64,000 bases of DNA from Branchiostoma floridae (Eukaryota; Chordata; Leptocardii; Amphioxiformes; Branchiostomatidae), in contig NC_049995.1 in NCBI RefSeq assembly GCF_000003815.2, positions 16,258,437-16,322,436 on the forward strand, written 5' to 3'. The notes beneath the pieces were generated by a model. The model saw only the letters and a program-made list of their open reading frames with translations, was not told the origin of the DNA and searched no databases. Below, one piece after another: positions 44,186-54,690 of the stretch. Made by a program: the position numbers and the translations under genes. Every line of letters starts with the position of its first letter. The first letter of the stretch is position 1.

Positions 44186-47100
44186 ATGACGACCGACTTC
44201 AATGGAAAGTGGAAACTGGTCGACTCGGAGAATTTTGATGCTTATTTACAAGCTGTGGGTGAGTTCGTCCTTCTCTCTCTCGATCCCCCCCCCCCTTCTG
44301 TCTCTCATCTCTTTAGTAGCTATGTTTCTTTAGCTGTCTATCTCTTTCTAAGTTCTCTCTTAAGCTCTCTCTGTCTCTTTAGCCCTCTCTTACTAGCACT
44401 CTCTCTTTTTAGCTCTCTTTATCTCTCTATCGCTCTCTAAAGCTATCTCTCTCTTTAACTCTCTATCTCTTCTCTTGGCTCTCTCTCTCTAGCTGTTTCT
44501 CTATGTTTCTCACTTCTCTCTCCCTCTCTCTTTGTGCCTCTTTGACTATAGCTGTCTATCTGTATTTTTGTCTATTGTCTCTCTCTTTAAGTTAAAACGC
44601 TCTGTCTGCCTCTATAGCACTCTCTCGCTCTCTCTGTTTCTGTCACCATAACTATCTCCCTCCGTCCCTCTCTATCCTGTGTGCGCAACCTTGAACTTGA
44701 AGTTCCCACAATCACTGTTTAACCACAACAGTACACAGCAGGTCCCTTTTTTATGAAATCTCAGGAGCATTCTGTATTTCTGTCCCACCACACAGGAGTA
44801 AACTTCATGATCCGTCAGCTGCCTAAAGCGGCCACACCCAGACAGGTTCCCTTCCTATTGTGATCACGCACTAATATATTAAGCAAACTTTTAAAAGCTG
44901 TAGAAGAACCGTGGTGAACAAGAGAAATTCACTACGCAAAACGACAATTATGTTCTTGGTTTGAGTTCATTGCATGAGCATTCTGTTAACGTTTCTGTCG
45001 CACCTCACAGGGGTAAACTTCATGATCCGTCAGCTGGCGAAAGCGGCCACCCCCAGACAGGAGGTTCAGCAGAACGGCGACAACTTCGTCATCAAGAGCA
45101 GCGGACTGCAGACCAAGGTCACCAACTTCACCATCGGGGAGGAGTTCGAGGATGATTCACCCATCGGAAAAGTCAAGGTGGTTAACTTCCTGTATTCTTG
45201 CTAATCTTTGGTGGGGGTTAGCACATGGGCAGCGCAAGTACAATAGGAGTAACGCGCAAGTGTAGGGCAAAAGCAAGTTCGGCACAAGTATAGCACAAGT
45301 TCGGCGCAAGTGTTGCGCACGTGCCGAGCAAGGACAGCGCAATAGTAGCGCAAGTAATGCGCAACTGTACCGCAAGAGTAGCGCAAGTGCAGCTCAAGCT
45401 CGGCACAAAAGTTGTGCAAGTGCCACACATGTCTAGCTCCATTTGAGAAAAATTTCTTTTGGTAATTTTTATTAATTGATCGCAAACGGTATTTGTCTTG
45501 GTGCGGCCCGTTTGCCCTTTGACACGGAACACGTGAGAGTGACGTCACTCGAAGTTTGCTGGGCAGGCGGGTCGGACGTTTCTTTCTGCTCTCCTTTTTC
45601 AAAGTTTGTGTCTCGGATGTGCTGATATGGAGTCAGATTTTGCGAGAGAGACGTCGGGACGTCGCTGTAAAGTGTGTCGACTCCCGGTGAGAGGCCATCC
45701 GGGTCCATATGGCCGCGGGAAGTGCAAGTTTGAGCGACGGGAAGGTTCATCGGACGAGGAATACTTCAAGCAACAGCGGGGCAGCTCTCACGTTGAGGAG
45801 AAGTTACAAAGTCTCCGTCGGGAAAGCAAAGTTTCCGACCTCGTGCGAGCGGCCTGGTCGGACAGCATCTCCGAGGACACGGACGAGACGCAGGTGAGAC
45901 AGTCGAGATCACTCAACTTGAAGAGGTCTTCGGGCCGCAGCAGGGAGAACGCCAGCACTCGGGCTAGAAGCGAACCCCCTGTCCAGTCTTCCCGCCATCG
46001 CACACGGAGTAGCAGCAGCGAGGCTACGGCAACACGGGACAAGGCGAAGCCTGACATTCGTGATCTCAGAAAGTCTCGGGGTTTAGTCAAGGAAGTAGAC
46101 AAAGCGCTGGACGAGTTGTTGAATCCAGATATCAGCCATGGGAAACAACCCAGAAGCAAGCGCTACCAGGATCGCGGCTCCGTTTCAAGTTCGTCACAGT
46201 CAGACAGCACGGAGTCGGATTTCGTGAGAGAACCGGCCAGGAGGCGCCAGCGACGCAGGGGGTCGCGTGGCAAGAGTGGCAAGATGACAGGGAAACACGT
46301 CTCTTCAAAGCGGCCCGTGTCACGCCGACGCTCTGATAGCTATGATTCGGACACTTCTTCTGGCATGGCTGATGATTCCCGCTCACGTTCTACCAAGCGC
46401 CGCCGACGCCGGGCAGGTAAGAGTGGCAAGATGAAAGGGAAACATGTCTCTTCAAAGCGGTCCGTGTCACGCCGGCGCTGTGATAGCTATGATTCGGACA
46501 CTTCTTCTGGCATGTCTGATGATTCCCGCTCACGGTCTACCAAGCGCCGCCGACGCCGGGCAGGTAAGAGCGGTCGAAAACGTACTATTAATGATTCGGG
46601 TACTCGTCGTGTAAAAGTTGATTGGCCACAGCACAGAGTACACTTCCCAGGACATGGGAAGGAAGGGGGCGTGACTTATGATCAGTTGTCCTTGCCCATG
46701 TTTGTACACGGTTTTCTGAAGAATGTTCTGTATTCGGAGCGGGTTTCGGTTGACGCGGAGCATAAGTTGGTTCATCTAGCAGATCTTATGTTCGATGCTG
46801 TGTACTATAACTGGGAGTTAGTTCGGGAAGTCCACGCATCTTTACTGTACGGGATAGAGTATGGTTCGCTCACGTGGGGTAGCCGCGGCACCTTTGATGC
46901 CGTCAGAGAGAGACACTACCGGACACAAGCTGGCGTCGCTCGTGGCAACCCGTCGTCATCGAAGGCGGGTCCTGTCAGGGAAGCTCGCGCGGCGGGAAGC
47001 AGGCCGCGGTATTGTGGCGGGTTTCAGTACGGCAGCTGTTCCCTACAATCCGGCCATTGGAGTTCACGGTGGAACGCCCCAATGCTACACGTCTGCAGTG

Positions 47101-50100
47101 CGTGCTTGATAGTACGGGGCATACAGGAACCACATTCGAGTCAAGATTGCCAGTACAAACCCCGGCCATTTCTCGGCTCGACAGGGGACACCGCCCACCT
47201 CTCCCAGAGACCGGGTCCCTCACGCGGACGTTCACAGAGTGATCAAGTTACATGAAGAGGTTGCCACACTCGGTAATCTTCCCAATTTTATCGGCGCACG
47301 TAGACCAGTGAATTCAAACCTGAATATACATACTTGGAGAACGTTACTCGAGAATTATGAACACAGACATATAGTAGATTATTTAGAATTCGGTTGGCCT
47401 ATCAATATTCAATCAGAATCGTATATTCCACCGTCAGTTTTGCACCCGAGGAATCACAAATCTGCTACTTTGTATGCTTCACATGTGGATCAGTTTATTT
47501 CGGAAGAGTGTCAACATGATGCCATAGCGGGGCCGTTTGCAACAAACCCGTTTCCTTTCCCTGTGGCCACACTACCTCTACAAACAGTGGAGAAACGCAA
47601 TAGTGATAAGAGAAGAGTTGTAGTGGACTGTAGCTTTCCATATGGACATTCGTTAAATGAAGCAGTACCCAAGGATACATATTTAGGGGACACAGTCCAA
47701 CTGACATACCCATCGGTTGATACCATGACTCAGATGATTTTGAATAAGGGAGCTGGATGTTTGATTTATAAGACTGATCTGAGCCGAGCATATAGACAAT
47801 TGCCTGTTGATCCTAAGGATTACAAATATCTGTGTTATCGTTGGAGAGGTGCCTTCTATGTGGACACTAGACTTGTATTTGGGCTCCGATCATCGGCCTA
47901 TGTTTGTCAGACAACAACATCAGCAGTGACTTTTATACAGAAGGAGAAAGGCTATGACGTGTGTAATTACTTAGACGATTTTGGAGGAGCTGAGGTTCCA
48001 GAAGTAGCTGATACAGCTTTTGCCGATTTACAGTCAACTCTAGCAAGTCTCGGCCTGGACGAGTCAGAACAGAAAGCTGTACCTCCAACCACGTGCATGA
48101 CGTTCCTTGGAATCGAGTTTGATACAGTTTCTATGACCAGGCGTGTACCGCAGTTTCGGTTGGAAGAGATCAGGCTTCTGATTAATTCGTGGTTAAACAA
48201 GAAGAAAGCAACCAGACGTGAACTCCAGTCTCTCATCGGGAAGCTCGTTTTTGTTTCCTCCTGTGTGCCACCAGGACGGCTGTTTATATCTCGAATGTTA
48301 GAGGCTTTGCGTTCATTACGGCGGAATCACCACAGACTGCGGTTGTCACGGGACTTCCGACTGGACCTTCTGTGGTGGCACAGATTCATGGACACATACA
48401 ACGGTGTATCTATGATGGTTACCGATATTTATAGCTACCCGGACGAGTTGGTTATGACTGATGCCTGTGCCACGGGGTGCGGTGCATTTTGTGACGGGCA
48501 GTTCTTCCACAGTGTGTTCCCAGACCACGTGTTGGAGAAGTTTGGATCAAAGATACACGTACTCGAGATGTTGACTATCGTCCTTGCAGTCAGGAAATGG
48601 GGGCCACGTTGGTTCGGACAGCGTATCTCTTTATACTGTGATAATATGGCCTGTGTCTATGTGTTGAACTCCGGACGTGCTCGTGATCGAGATCTGTTAC
48701 ACTGTGCTAGGGAGCTGTGGCTGTTGGCAGCCAAATTCGAGTTCCAGGTTAAAGCTTCGCATATTCAAGGCAGTCACAACCGAATTGCAGATCACCTTTC
48801 CCGGTGGCATCTCTCGGCGTATCATGCTCAGCAGTTTACCCGTCTCACACAGCATCGGTTGACAGTTGAGATTCCGGTATTCCAGGAGGACTTCATCTTG
48901 GATTGCCCTTATTAGTAGAGTAGGTTTTAACGTTTGTTTGTTCTGTTGTGTTTATTTCAGCCCGAATTGATCTTGGACTACTACGTGATCAGGTACGACA
49001 GACTAAGAGAGCAGCGTTTGCTGATGGGACATGGGAGAACTTGAGGACACATTTACGGACTTACCTGCTCTTCTGCACATTCTACGACATAGTCCCGTTT
49101 CCGGCAAAAGTGGATACCCTTGAAACTTATGCTGAATTCCTGAGTCGTTCATTTCGTGCCCCAGCGTCAATAGCAAACTATGTTAGTGGTATTAAGACTT
49201 TCCATATCCTGTTTGGACTGGATACGGCGGCGTTCTCTTCTATGGACTTAGCTCTACTACTACGAGGACTTAAGAAACAGATGAGACATACGCCTCGTCA
49301 GAAGCTGCCTTTCACACCAGACGTCTTACTCAGGATTCATGAACACTTAGATACTTCAGACTCGTTTCAGGCTACTATGTGGACTGTGATACTGTTAAGT
49401 TTCTTTACATTTCAGCGAAAATCTAACTTTGTGTCTAAACATGGTTTCGACCCTACTAAGCAGTTCACTATTCATGATTTTGTTGTATACAAGGGAATTT
49501 TGTTGATCAGGATCAGGTGGTCCAAGACTTTACAATGTGCGGAGAGAGTATTGTATGTTCCGGTGATGGAGATCAAGAATTCTCCCCTCTGTCCAGTATC
49601 AGCGTTCTGTAACATGGTTAGGTTAAACCGCAACAAGAATACGAGTGCGGCCTTTGTTAGACCACATAGGGGTAGATTTGTACCATTGAATCAGAATATC
49701 TTTGACAAGGCCTTCAAGCAGATACTAGGTAGAGCGGGCCTAAGTCCTGCTAGGTACTCTCTCCATAGTGGGCGTAGAGGAGGCGCCACATTTGCATTCC
49801 GTGCAGGAGTTCCCATAGATCTAATCCGCCTCCAGGGTGATTGGCGTTCTGATGCTTACCTACTGTATTTGAAGGTTCCCTTGGCTACAAGATTACGTTT
49901 GTGTTATAGAATGGTTAAGCATATCCAGTGGAAGACGCCTCGGTAGCGTTGAAGGCATTGCAGTGTTCGTAGAGTAGCAATTTCGAGATTACAGTTTGTT
50001 AATTTGTTCATGGGTAATGGGGTCGTGGTGTCTCTCGTCACCTTCATGTTTAATTGTAATTCTGATATTTTTTGTTTTTCTTTTAGCGGTTTGGCCTTTT

Positions 50101-53100
50101 GTTTTTGGTGTTTTCCCCGAAAAAGTTTTTTCCTGATTAAACTTTTTCCTTTTTTCTGCCAAACCGTGTCTTTGTTTGAGTTTGTCCGATAATTTGAGAA
50201 AAATTTCTTTTGGTAATTTTTATTAATTGATCGCAAACGGTATTTGTCTTGGTGCGGCCCGTTTGCCCTTTGACACGGAACACGTGAGAGTGACGTCACT
50301 CGAAGTTTGCTGGGCAGGCGGGTCGGACGTTTCTTTCTGCTCTCCTTTTTCACCCTCCACCACCCCTTTTCTCCGCCAAATGTTATTGAAGGTTAAGTAT
50401 GTTATTATAGTTGTTGAAGTAGTATTACTATTAGTGCTGTGTTTTCCCCGAAAAAGTTTTTTCCTGATTAAACTTTTTCCTTTTTTCTGCCAAACCGTGT
50501 CTTTGTTTGAGTTTGTCCGATAATTGAATGTGTAAAACTTCATCAATGCAGTCTCTTTCCGTTTTGATCATCAAAGTCAACTTTCAAACTGATAGTAGCT
50601 GTAGAACACCTGTAATGAACAAGTAAAACTCATTGAGCAAGACGACAGACAATTATGCTCATGGTTTGAGTTATTGGCATTTAGGCCATGTTGATTTGAT
50701 TATATGGATGACATCCTCCGGGAACTCCAAAACTGATGCGAGCGAGCGAATAAAAAAAAGTTTGGCCAAAAAAAAGTTGCCTTCAGTATGAAATCAAACT
50801 GGCCAGGAGGGTTGAACATAGGACTAAACACACATAGTATGGTATGCCATGATCCTCTGGACCTGAATTTTCTGTACTGGTACCTCCTCTAACCAACAAT
50901 AGTTGTTTTTTTTTTCTTTTCGTCCTTTCACATCTTATTCTTTGACTTTAGATTCATTTGGCATTCTATATATGGCATTAGTTATCTGTTTTCTGATACT
51001 TTTTTTTCAATCTACGGAATATTTGTGCTCATTTTACAGCTGCTTTGCACAATTTTTTGTGTGGTCGAAACTTTTTTTTTTTTTTTTTGGAAATGGCCGA
51101 AATTGGTGCGAGCGCGGATGTCATCCATATAATCAAATCAACATGGCCTTACATAAAATAAGGGTGCAAATATAGCCTGTAACCCGACCGTTATTGACTG
51201 ATATATACAAAATTCTACCACTAATCTATCACTGATAAAATCTGATAATAGATAGTGCGAAGTAACGTTGTGTTTTTATTTATTTGTTTATTTTTTATTG
51301 TTGTTTGTTTCCTACGCAGTGTACAATAACCTGGAAGGACGGGAAGCTCCACACCTCTATAGAGGGACCCCGAGGTCACATGTGGTCAGAACGAGAGATG
51401 CGGGAGGACGGCAGGTGTTATCTCGTGAGTTGATTCATGCCTTTATTTTGAATGAATGAATGAATGAATGAATGAATGAATGAATGGTTTATTGCACTTC
51501 AATAAAAAGAAACATTTTGCAGCCAGTTGGTTGAATTGCACGTTGTTTTACATGTTGTCAAGGTGACATCAAATGGAACTGGACCGAGTTCAGTGGTTTT
51601 TCGAGCGCCTTAGTGCCTCAGCTTACACCTTGTGAATTTAGACACCTCAAAGAAGAAAAAACACATTCAGAAGTGAAACAAATATTACAAAAGCTTTGAA
51701 TATTTCCAGGCGGTAGGAGACTCCGTTGTTGTTATCAATGTGTTGGAACCGTTTATTTCTACAGACGATGTCGGCACCGAACGGGACGACTGCAGTCAGG
51801 ATCTTTGCCAGGGACGAGTAGCCATGGTAACCGTAACCATGGCAACCAGACGACGCTACCATGTCTGATTACAATTTAAGAATCAATCAGTATGTTTTTA
51901 CTGTTCAGAATTGTGAAGTTTAAGGTTAGATATAAAGTGTTATTAATTACAACAAATTATCTTAAAGATACAAGTTAGCCCATCTTTGGGAGGGAAAGCA
52001 CTGCATCCGAAACCAACTGCCACAGGTTCTACAGAGTCCACCAGACAAACAACAAACCCCACAAGCTATGGACACTAGCAAGACAACAGCCAGAGTATCA
52101 GAGAGACCTTAAGAACCTCATACTCCTCAGTACCATCCCAACCAGACACACCGTAAAAGCATGTCCAACCTGCCACAACGCTACAGAAGACTTGGTCGGT
52201 CATCTATTCACCAGATGTTTCACTTTTGACCACTTACGACAAACCCTGGCAGAAGAAATAGCAAACACCCTGGGAGTAAGAGTCATGGCAAAAGTGCACG
52301 AGCAACCAGATGAGAGGTTCACAGAGGTCATGCTGGGTGCCGAGATAGTAGAAGAAGCTGTAGAACCAGCTGTGTGGAGCGCCTTCATCACAACAACGGC
52401 CAGATTGCTCCGCCCTCTAGCAGCCATGGCATTAAAGCACGCCACCTGGAAAGAGAGGCAAAACTGCAGCACGGGGAAGGAGAATAGAACACACGAGAGC
52501 TGAGGACGTACAGACGAGAGAAGAAGAAAGAGCTGAAAAGAGCTAGACTTAAACTACCCCCAACAAAGGCTACAACACAGCCTCGACAGAAGCTAGACTG
52601 TGAGTTAAACATACGAGCTGTGGAGAACTGAACTGTGTAGAGTCACAAGGAGTTGTAGAGAATGATACAGAAAGGGTCACTGAACCTTGAAAGTGGAACT
52701 CTAAAGAACTTTAGAGAACTCTTGAGAGTTATGTGTACAATGCACAGAAATAGAGACGAGAAGAGACAGTTATTATGGTATGATAGATCTGATCGAGTGA
52801 TTTTTTTAATGTCCCAATGGTCAGCAGTAGACTAGACGTTTGGGGCATGGGATACCCCTGGCAGGTTCGTTCACCTGCCCTCCGAGAGATTGTAAATATG
52901 AGTACGAAATTACGACAGTATAAGGATATAATTTATTTTATTTTAACAGGATTGCTATGTACCACATGTTTAATGTCACGGCTTCCCCTTTGTAAATACT
53001 TCAGCTATGCAATGCTCTCCCAAGGGAGGAATAAAGTACAAGAAAGAAAGAAAGAATGAATGGTTTATTGCACTTCAATAAAAAAAAACATTTTGCAGCC

Positions 53101-53398
53101 AGTTGGTTGAATTGCACGTTGTTTTACATGTTGTCAAGGTGACATAAAATGGAACTGGACCGAGTTCAGTGGTTTTTCGAGCGCATTAGTGCCTTAGCTT
53201 ACACCTTGTGAATTTAGACACCTCAAAGAAAGAAAAAACACATTCAGAAGTGAAACAAAAATTACAAAAGCTTTGAATATTTCAAGGCGGTAGGAGACTC
53301 CGTTGTTGTTATTAATGTGTTGGAACCGTTTATTTCTGCAGACGATGTCGGCACCGAACGGGACGACTGCAGTCAGGATCTTTGCCAGGGACGAGTAG
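44186..53398 (+). CDS. Fatty-acid-binding protein, copy A (interrupted by Ngaro element; last exon doubled)
   Basis: Intracellular lipid carrier of the FABP/CRABP family. Exons: 44186-44258 (MTTDFNGKWKLV...), 45011-45177, 51320-51424, and a last exon present twice, 51765-51821 and 53342-53398. Exon sizes 73/167/105/57 and phases follow the family's conserved four-exon plan; the product is 133 residues. FNGKWKL at the N-terminus and the terminal RIF in VRIFARDE fit the fold (the arginine binds the carboxylate). Intron 2 (6.1 kb) holds a tyrosine-recombinase retrotransposon; intron 3 has GAAT repeats. Both last exons encode the same 18 residues. A copy of the exon 2 start with its acceptor lies at 44793-44850. 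Whether the gene is expressed normally with this load is not visible. Confidence 0.9.
44270..44660. repeat. CT-rich tract in FABP-A intron 1
   Basis: CTCTCT, TTAGCTCTCT and related words over 390 bp. Confidence 0.8.
44793..44850 (+). pseudogene. Copy of the 5' edge of FABP-A exon 2
   Basis: CACAGGAGTAAACTTCATG, ATCCGTCAGCTGCCTAAAGC and GGCCACACCCAGACAGG repeat the acceptor and first 50 bases of exon 45011-45177, then stop. Confidence 0.75.
45217..45430. repeat. Degenerate GCGCAAGT minisatellite
   Basis: About 15 imprecise repeats of a 12-16-base word (AGCGCAAGT, GGCACAAGT, TGCGCAAGT). It ends just before the retrotransposon's left repeat. Confidence 0.7.
45627..47255 (+). CDS. Gag-like ORF1 of the Ngaro element
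   Basis: A 542-codon frame from ATG 45627. Near the N-terminus a C-x2-C...H...C cluster (CKVC ... GRGKC) looks like a zinc knuckle. The middle is very Arg/Ser-rich, with a tandem pair of about 48-residue repeats (around 46270-46560: GKHVSSKR, DSYDSDTSSG, STKRRRRRAG). The C-terminal third is more globular. This would be a nucleic-acid-binding structural protein. It overlaps ORF2 by 17 bases. Confidence 0.75.
   Translation: MESDFARETSGRRCKVCRLPVRGHPGPYGRGKCKFERREGSSDEEYFKQQRGSSHVEEKLQSLRRESKVSDLVRAAWSDSISEDTDETQVRQSRSLNLKRSSGRSRENASTRARSEPPVQSSRHRTRSSSSEATATRDKAKPDIRDLRKSRGLVKEVDKALDELLNPDISHGKQPRSKRYQDRGSVSSSSQSDSTESDFVREPARRRQRRRGSRGKSGKMTGKHVSSKRPVSRRRSDSYDSDTSSGMADDSRSRSTKRRRRRAGKSGKMKGKHVSSKRSVSRRRCDSYDSDTSSGMSDDSRSRSTKRRRRRAGKSGRKRTINDSGTRRVKVDWPQHRVHFPGHGKEGGVTYDQLSLPMFVHGFLKNVLYSERVSVDAEHKLVHLADLMFDAVYYNWELVREVHASLLYGIEYGSLTWGSRGTFDAVRERHYRTQAGVARGNPSSSKAGPVREARAAGSRPRYCGGFQYGSCSLQSGHWSSRWNAPMLHVCSACLIVRGIQEPHSSQDCQYKPRPFLGSTGDTAHLSQRPGPSRGRSQSDQVT
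47239..48915 (+). CDS. Reverse transcriptase-RNase H ORF2 of the Ngaro element
   Basis: The 558-codon frame is in the +1 frame relative to ORF1 and has no early ATG (it opens on GTG), so frameshift or other coupled translation is likely. RT motifs: TDLSRAYRQLPVDP, FGLRSSAYV and the catalytic YLDD. RNase H motifs follow: DACATGCGAF, LEMLTIV, DNMACVYVLNSG and a final HIQGSHNRIADHLSR. The order and spacing match DIRS-group RT-RH proteins. Confidence 0.85.
   Translation: MIKLHEEVATLGNLPNFIGARRPVNSNLNIHTWRTLLENYEHRHIVDYLEFGWPINIQSESYIPPSVLHPRNHKSATLYASHVDQFISEECQHDAIAGPFATNPFPFPVATLPLQTVEKRNSDKRRVVVDCSFPYGHSLNEAVPKDTYLGDTVQLTYPSVDTMTQMILNKGAGCLIYKTDLSRAYRQLPVDPKDYKYLCYRWRGAFYVDTRLVFGLRSSAYVCQTTTSAVTFIQKEKGYDVCNYLDDFGGAEVPEVADTAFADLQSTLASLGLDESEQKAVPPTTCMTFLGIEFDTVSMTRRVPQFRLEEIRLLINSWLNKKKATRRELQSLIGKLVFVSSCVPPGRLFISRMLEALRSLRRNHHRLRLSRDFRLDLLWWHRFMDTYNGVSMMVTDIYSYPDELVMTDACATGCGAFCDGQFFHSVFPDHVLEKFGSKIHVLEMLTIVLAVRKWGPRWFGQRISLYCDNMACVYVLNSGRARDRDLLHCARELWLLAAKFEFQVKASHIQGSHNRIADHLSRWHLSAYHAQQFTRLTQHRLTVEIPVFQEDFILDCPY
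48948..49946 (+). CDS. Tyrosine recombinase ORF3 of the Ngaro element
   Basis: A 332-codon frame with the tyrosine-recombinase plan: an N-terminal core-binding part, a first catalytic Arg (RKSN), HSGRRGGAT as the H-x-x-R motif, GDWRSDAY and a nucleophile-region YLLYL. It integrates the circular intermediate. There is no ATG start; the frame opens 33 bases after the ORF2 stop and just after a splice-acceptor-like TTTATTTCAG (48951-48960). Confidence 0.8.
   Translation: MFISARIDLGLLRDQVRQTKRAAFADGTWENLRTHLRTYLLFCTFYDIVPFPAKVDTLETYAEFLSRSFRAPASIANYVSGIKTFHILFGLDTAAFSSMDLALLLRGLKKQMRHTPRQKLPFTPDVLLRIHEHLDTSDSFQATMWTVILLSFFTFQRKSNFVSKHGFDPTKQFTIHDFVVYKGILLIRIRWSKTLQCAERVLYVPVMEIKNSPLCPVSAFCNMVRLNRNKNTSAAFVRPHRGRFVPLNQNIFDKAFKQILGRAGLSPARYSLHSGRRGGATFAFRAGVPIDLIRLQGDWRSDAYLLYLKVPLATRLRLCYRMVKHIQWKTPR
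51478..51987 (+). repeat. 510-bp direct repeat, left copy (contains FABP-A last exon)
   Basis: Starts GAATGAATGG inside a (GAAT)n run and ends CCCATCTTT. About ten small differences from the right copy, none within the coding exon. It runs straight into the LINE fragment at 51988. Confidence 0.85.
51988..53053 (+). mobile_element. LINE 3' fragment between the 510-bp repeats
   Basis: An open frame (about 52010-52503) ends with an RT C-terminal knuckle (CPTC ... HLFTRC) and a stop; a 3' UTR with AATAAA at 53030 and an (AAAG)n tail follow. The 5' end is truncated at GGGAGGGAAAGC. Its ends coincide exactly with the ends of the 510-bp direct repeats. Confidence 0.7.
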
Positions 53399-53564
53399 CC
53401 ATGGTAACCGTAACCATGGCAACCAGACGACGCTACCATGTCTGATTACAATTTAAGAATCAATCAGTATGTTTTTACTGTTCAGAATTGTGAAGTTTAA
53501 GGTTAGATATAAAGTGTTATTAATTACAACAAATTATCTTAAAGATACAAGTTAGCCCATCTTT
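53054..53564 (+). repeat. 510-bp direct repeat, right copy
   Basis: About 98 percent identical by eye to 51478-51987, including the acceptor, last FABP-A exon (53342-53398), stop and 3' UTR start. It continues into unique 3' UTR with AATAAA at 53691. Confidence 0.85.
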
Positions 53565-53864
53565 AGTTAAAGATACACAGGTAGTTGTTAGTTGTATTTG
53601 TGTTCTGTAATATTCTGATGTTTTGTTGATTCTGATGTTTTGTTGTTGTTGATTGCATTACTTTTATGAAAATTGATTATTTCTTTTACCAATAAATGTT
53701 ACGGAAAAATATCATTCTTTTTTTTAATAAAAGCTGCATTTGAGAAATAAATTATCATCAGCATCAAAATGTATCAAAGATGAAAGAGAAAATGTAACTA
53801 ATTATGCTCTGTAAAATAAAACACTTCTCAACATGTTTGTGAGTCTGTCTAAGTGTGCACACAC

Positions 53865-54010
53865 CTATATTTTGGCGTAGAGTAGCGGTAGGGTGTTTGG
53901 CTCAAAGCCCAAGGTCCTGGGTTGGAGTCCCTAGTATGCCCCGACGTTGTGCGCTTTCAGGTTTGAGTGGATCAATTAAATCAGTCCGGATATGCATCCT
54001 GTGTCCTTTA
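53865..54010 (+). mobile_element. tRNA-derived SINE head
   Basis: GCGTAGAGTAGCGGTAGGG (A-box-like) and GGGTTGGAGTCCC (B-box-like) are spaced as in a tRNA but lack tRNA pairing, and the sequence continues with a SINE-like body (CCCCGACGTTGTGCGC). Confidence 0.55.
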
Positions 54011-54690
54011 GTACAAACCTAAATGTGTTACGCCATGAGGCGGTTTGCAATACAGTCCACGTAATCCGTAGACCTGAGTCAGCTTACAGATGTGCCCTTT
54101 GTGGCAAAGACTGTCATTCTCGTATAGGACTGTTTAGCCACAGTCGACGCTGTAGGGCTGATATCAATTAGGATTTTACCATGGCCAATATTGACCGAAG
54201 GAGGCCATATATAATCCGTAAGGTTGAAGTCTGGATGTGACAGATTCTTTGAAAGCGAACAAGGAAAGGCGTAAAACTATACATGTGTACGTGTCCCTGT
54301 AGTTCAACATGGTAGCAGCCTCACAGTTGAGCTTTTGGTGCCAAGTAGTTGGTAACAGGGAGAACAGTTACCGTATTTTTGAAGCGACGTAAAGGGCCGG
54401 GGGGGGGGGGGTCAGTCCCGTGTTCGAGGAGGTGTCTAGAACGAGGACGTGACTCGAGCAAGGAGAAGGGCTTGCTAGCAACCCCTCCATGTACGTACAA
54501 AAGTGCCCTGCTATTGAAACAGTACTAGCAAGGAAACCTGTTGCACTACGAAACGAACGTAATGCCAGATTTGACAGAGAAAGTCAGAACAGCATTACAT
54601 TTCAAAAGAAAACGTGAAGGTAAAGTTGCATACCCTTCCCCCACGAGCTAGCGCTCCAGTAATGTTCATGCGAAGCTTTTGACCGTGCGG

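Larger units (their letters stand above)
45442..50525 (+). mobile_element. Ngaro/DIRS-type tyrosine-recombinase retrotransposon, apparently intact
   Basis: A 5.1 kb element in FABP-A intron 2. It carries split direct repeats in the order A1-ORFs-B1-A2-B2: A1 45441-45601 and A2 50192-50352 (161 bp, no difference seen), B1 50108-50194 and B2 50439-50525 (87 bp, no difference seen). Such repeats, a gag-like ORF, RT-RNase H and a tyrosine recombinase define PAT/Ngaro-type DIRS retroelements. No DNA-methyltransferase domain was recognised, which favours Ngaro. Identical repeats and open frames suggest a recent insertion. No target-site duplication is expected for this mechanism. Confidence 0.85.

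Noticed and set aside
53905-53965. Possible tRNA gene
   Set aside because: A- and B-box-like words are present, but arms do not pair as a tRNA and a SINE body follows.
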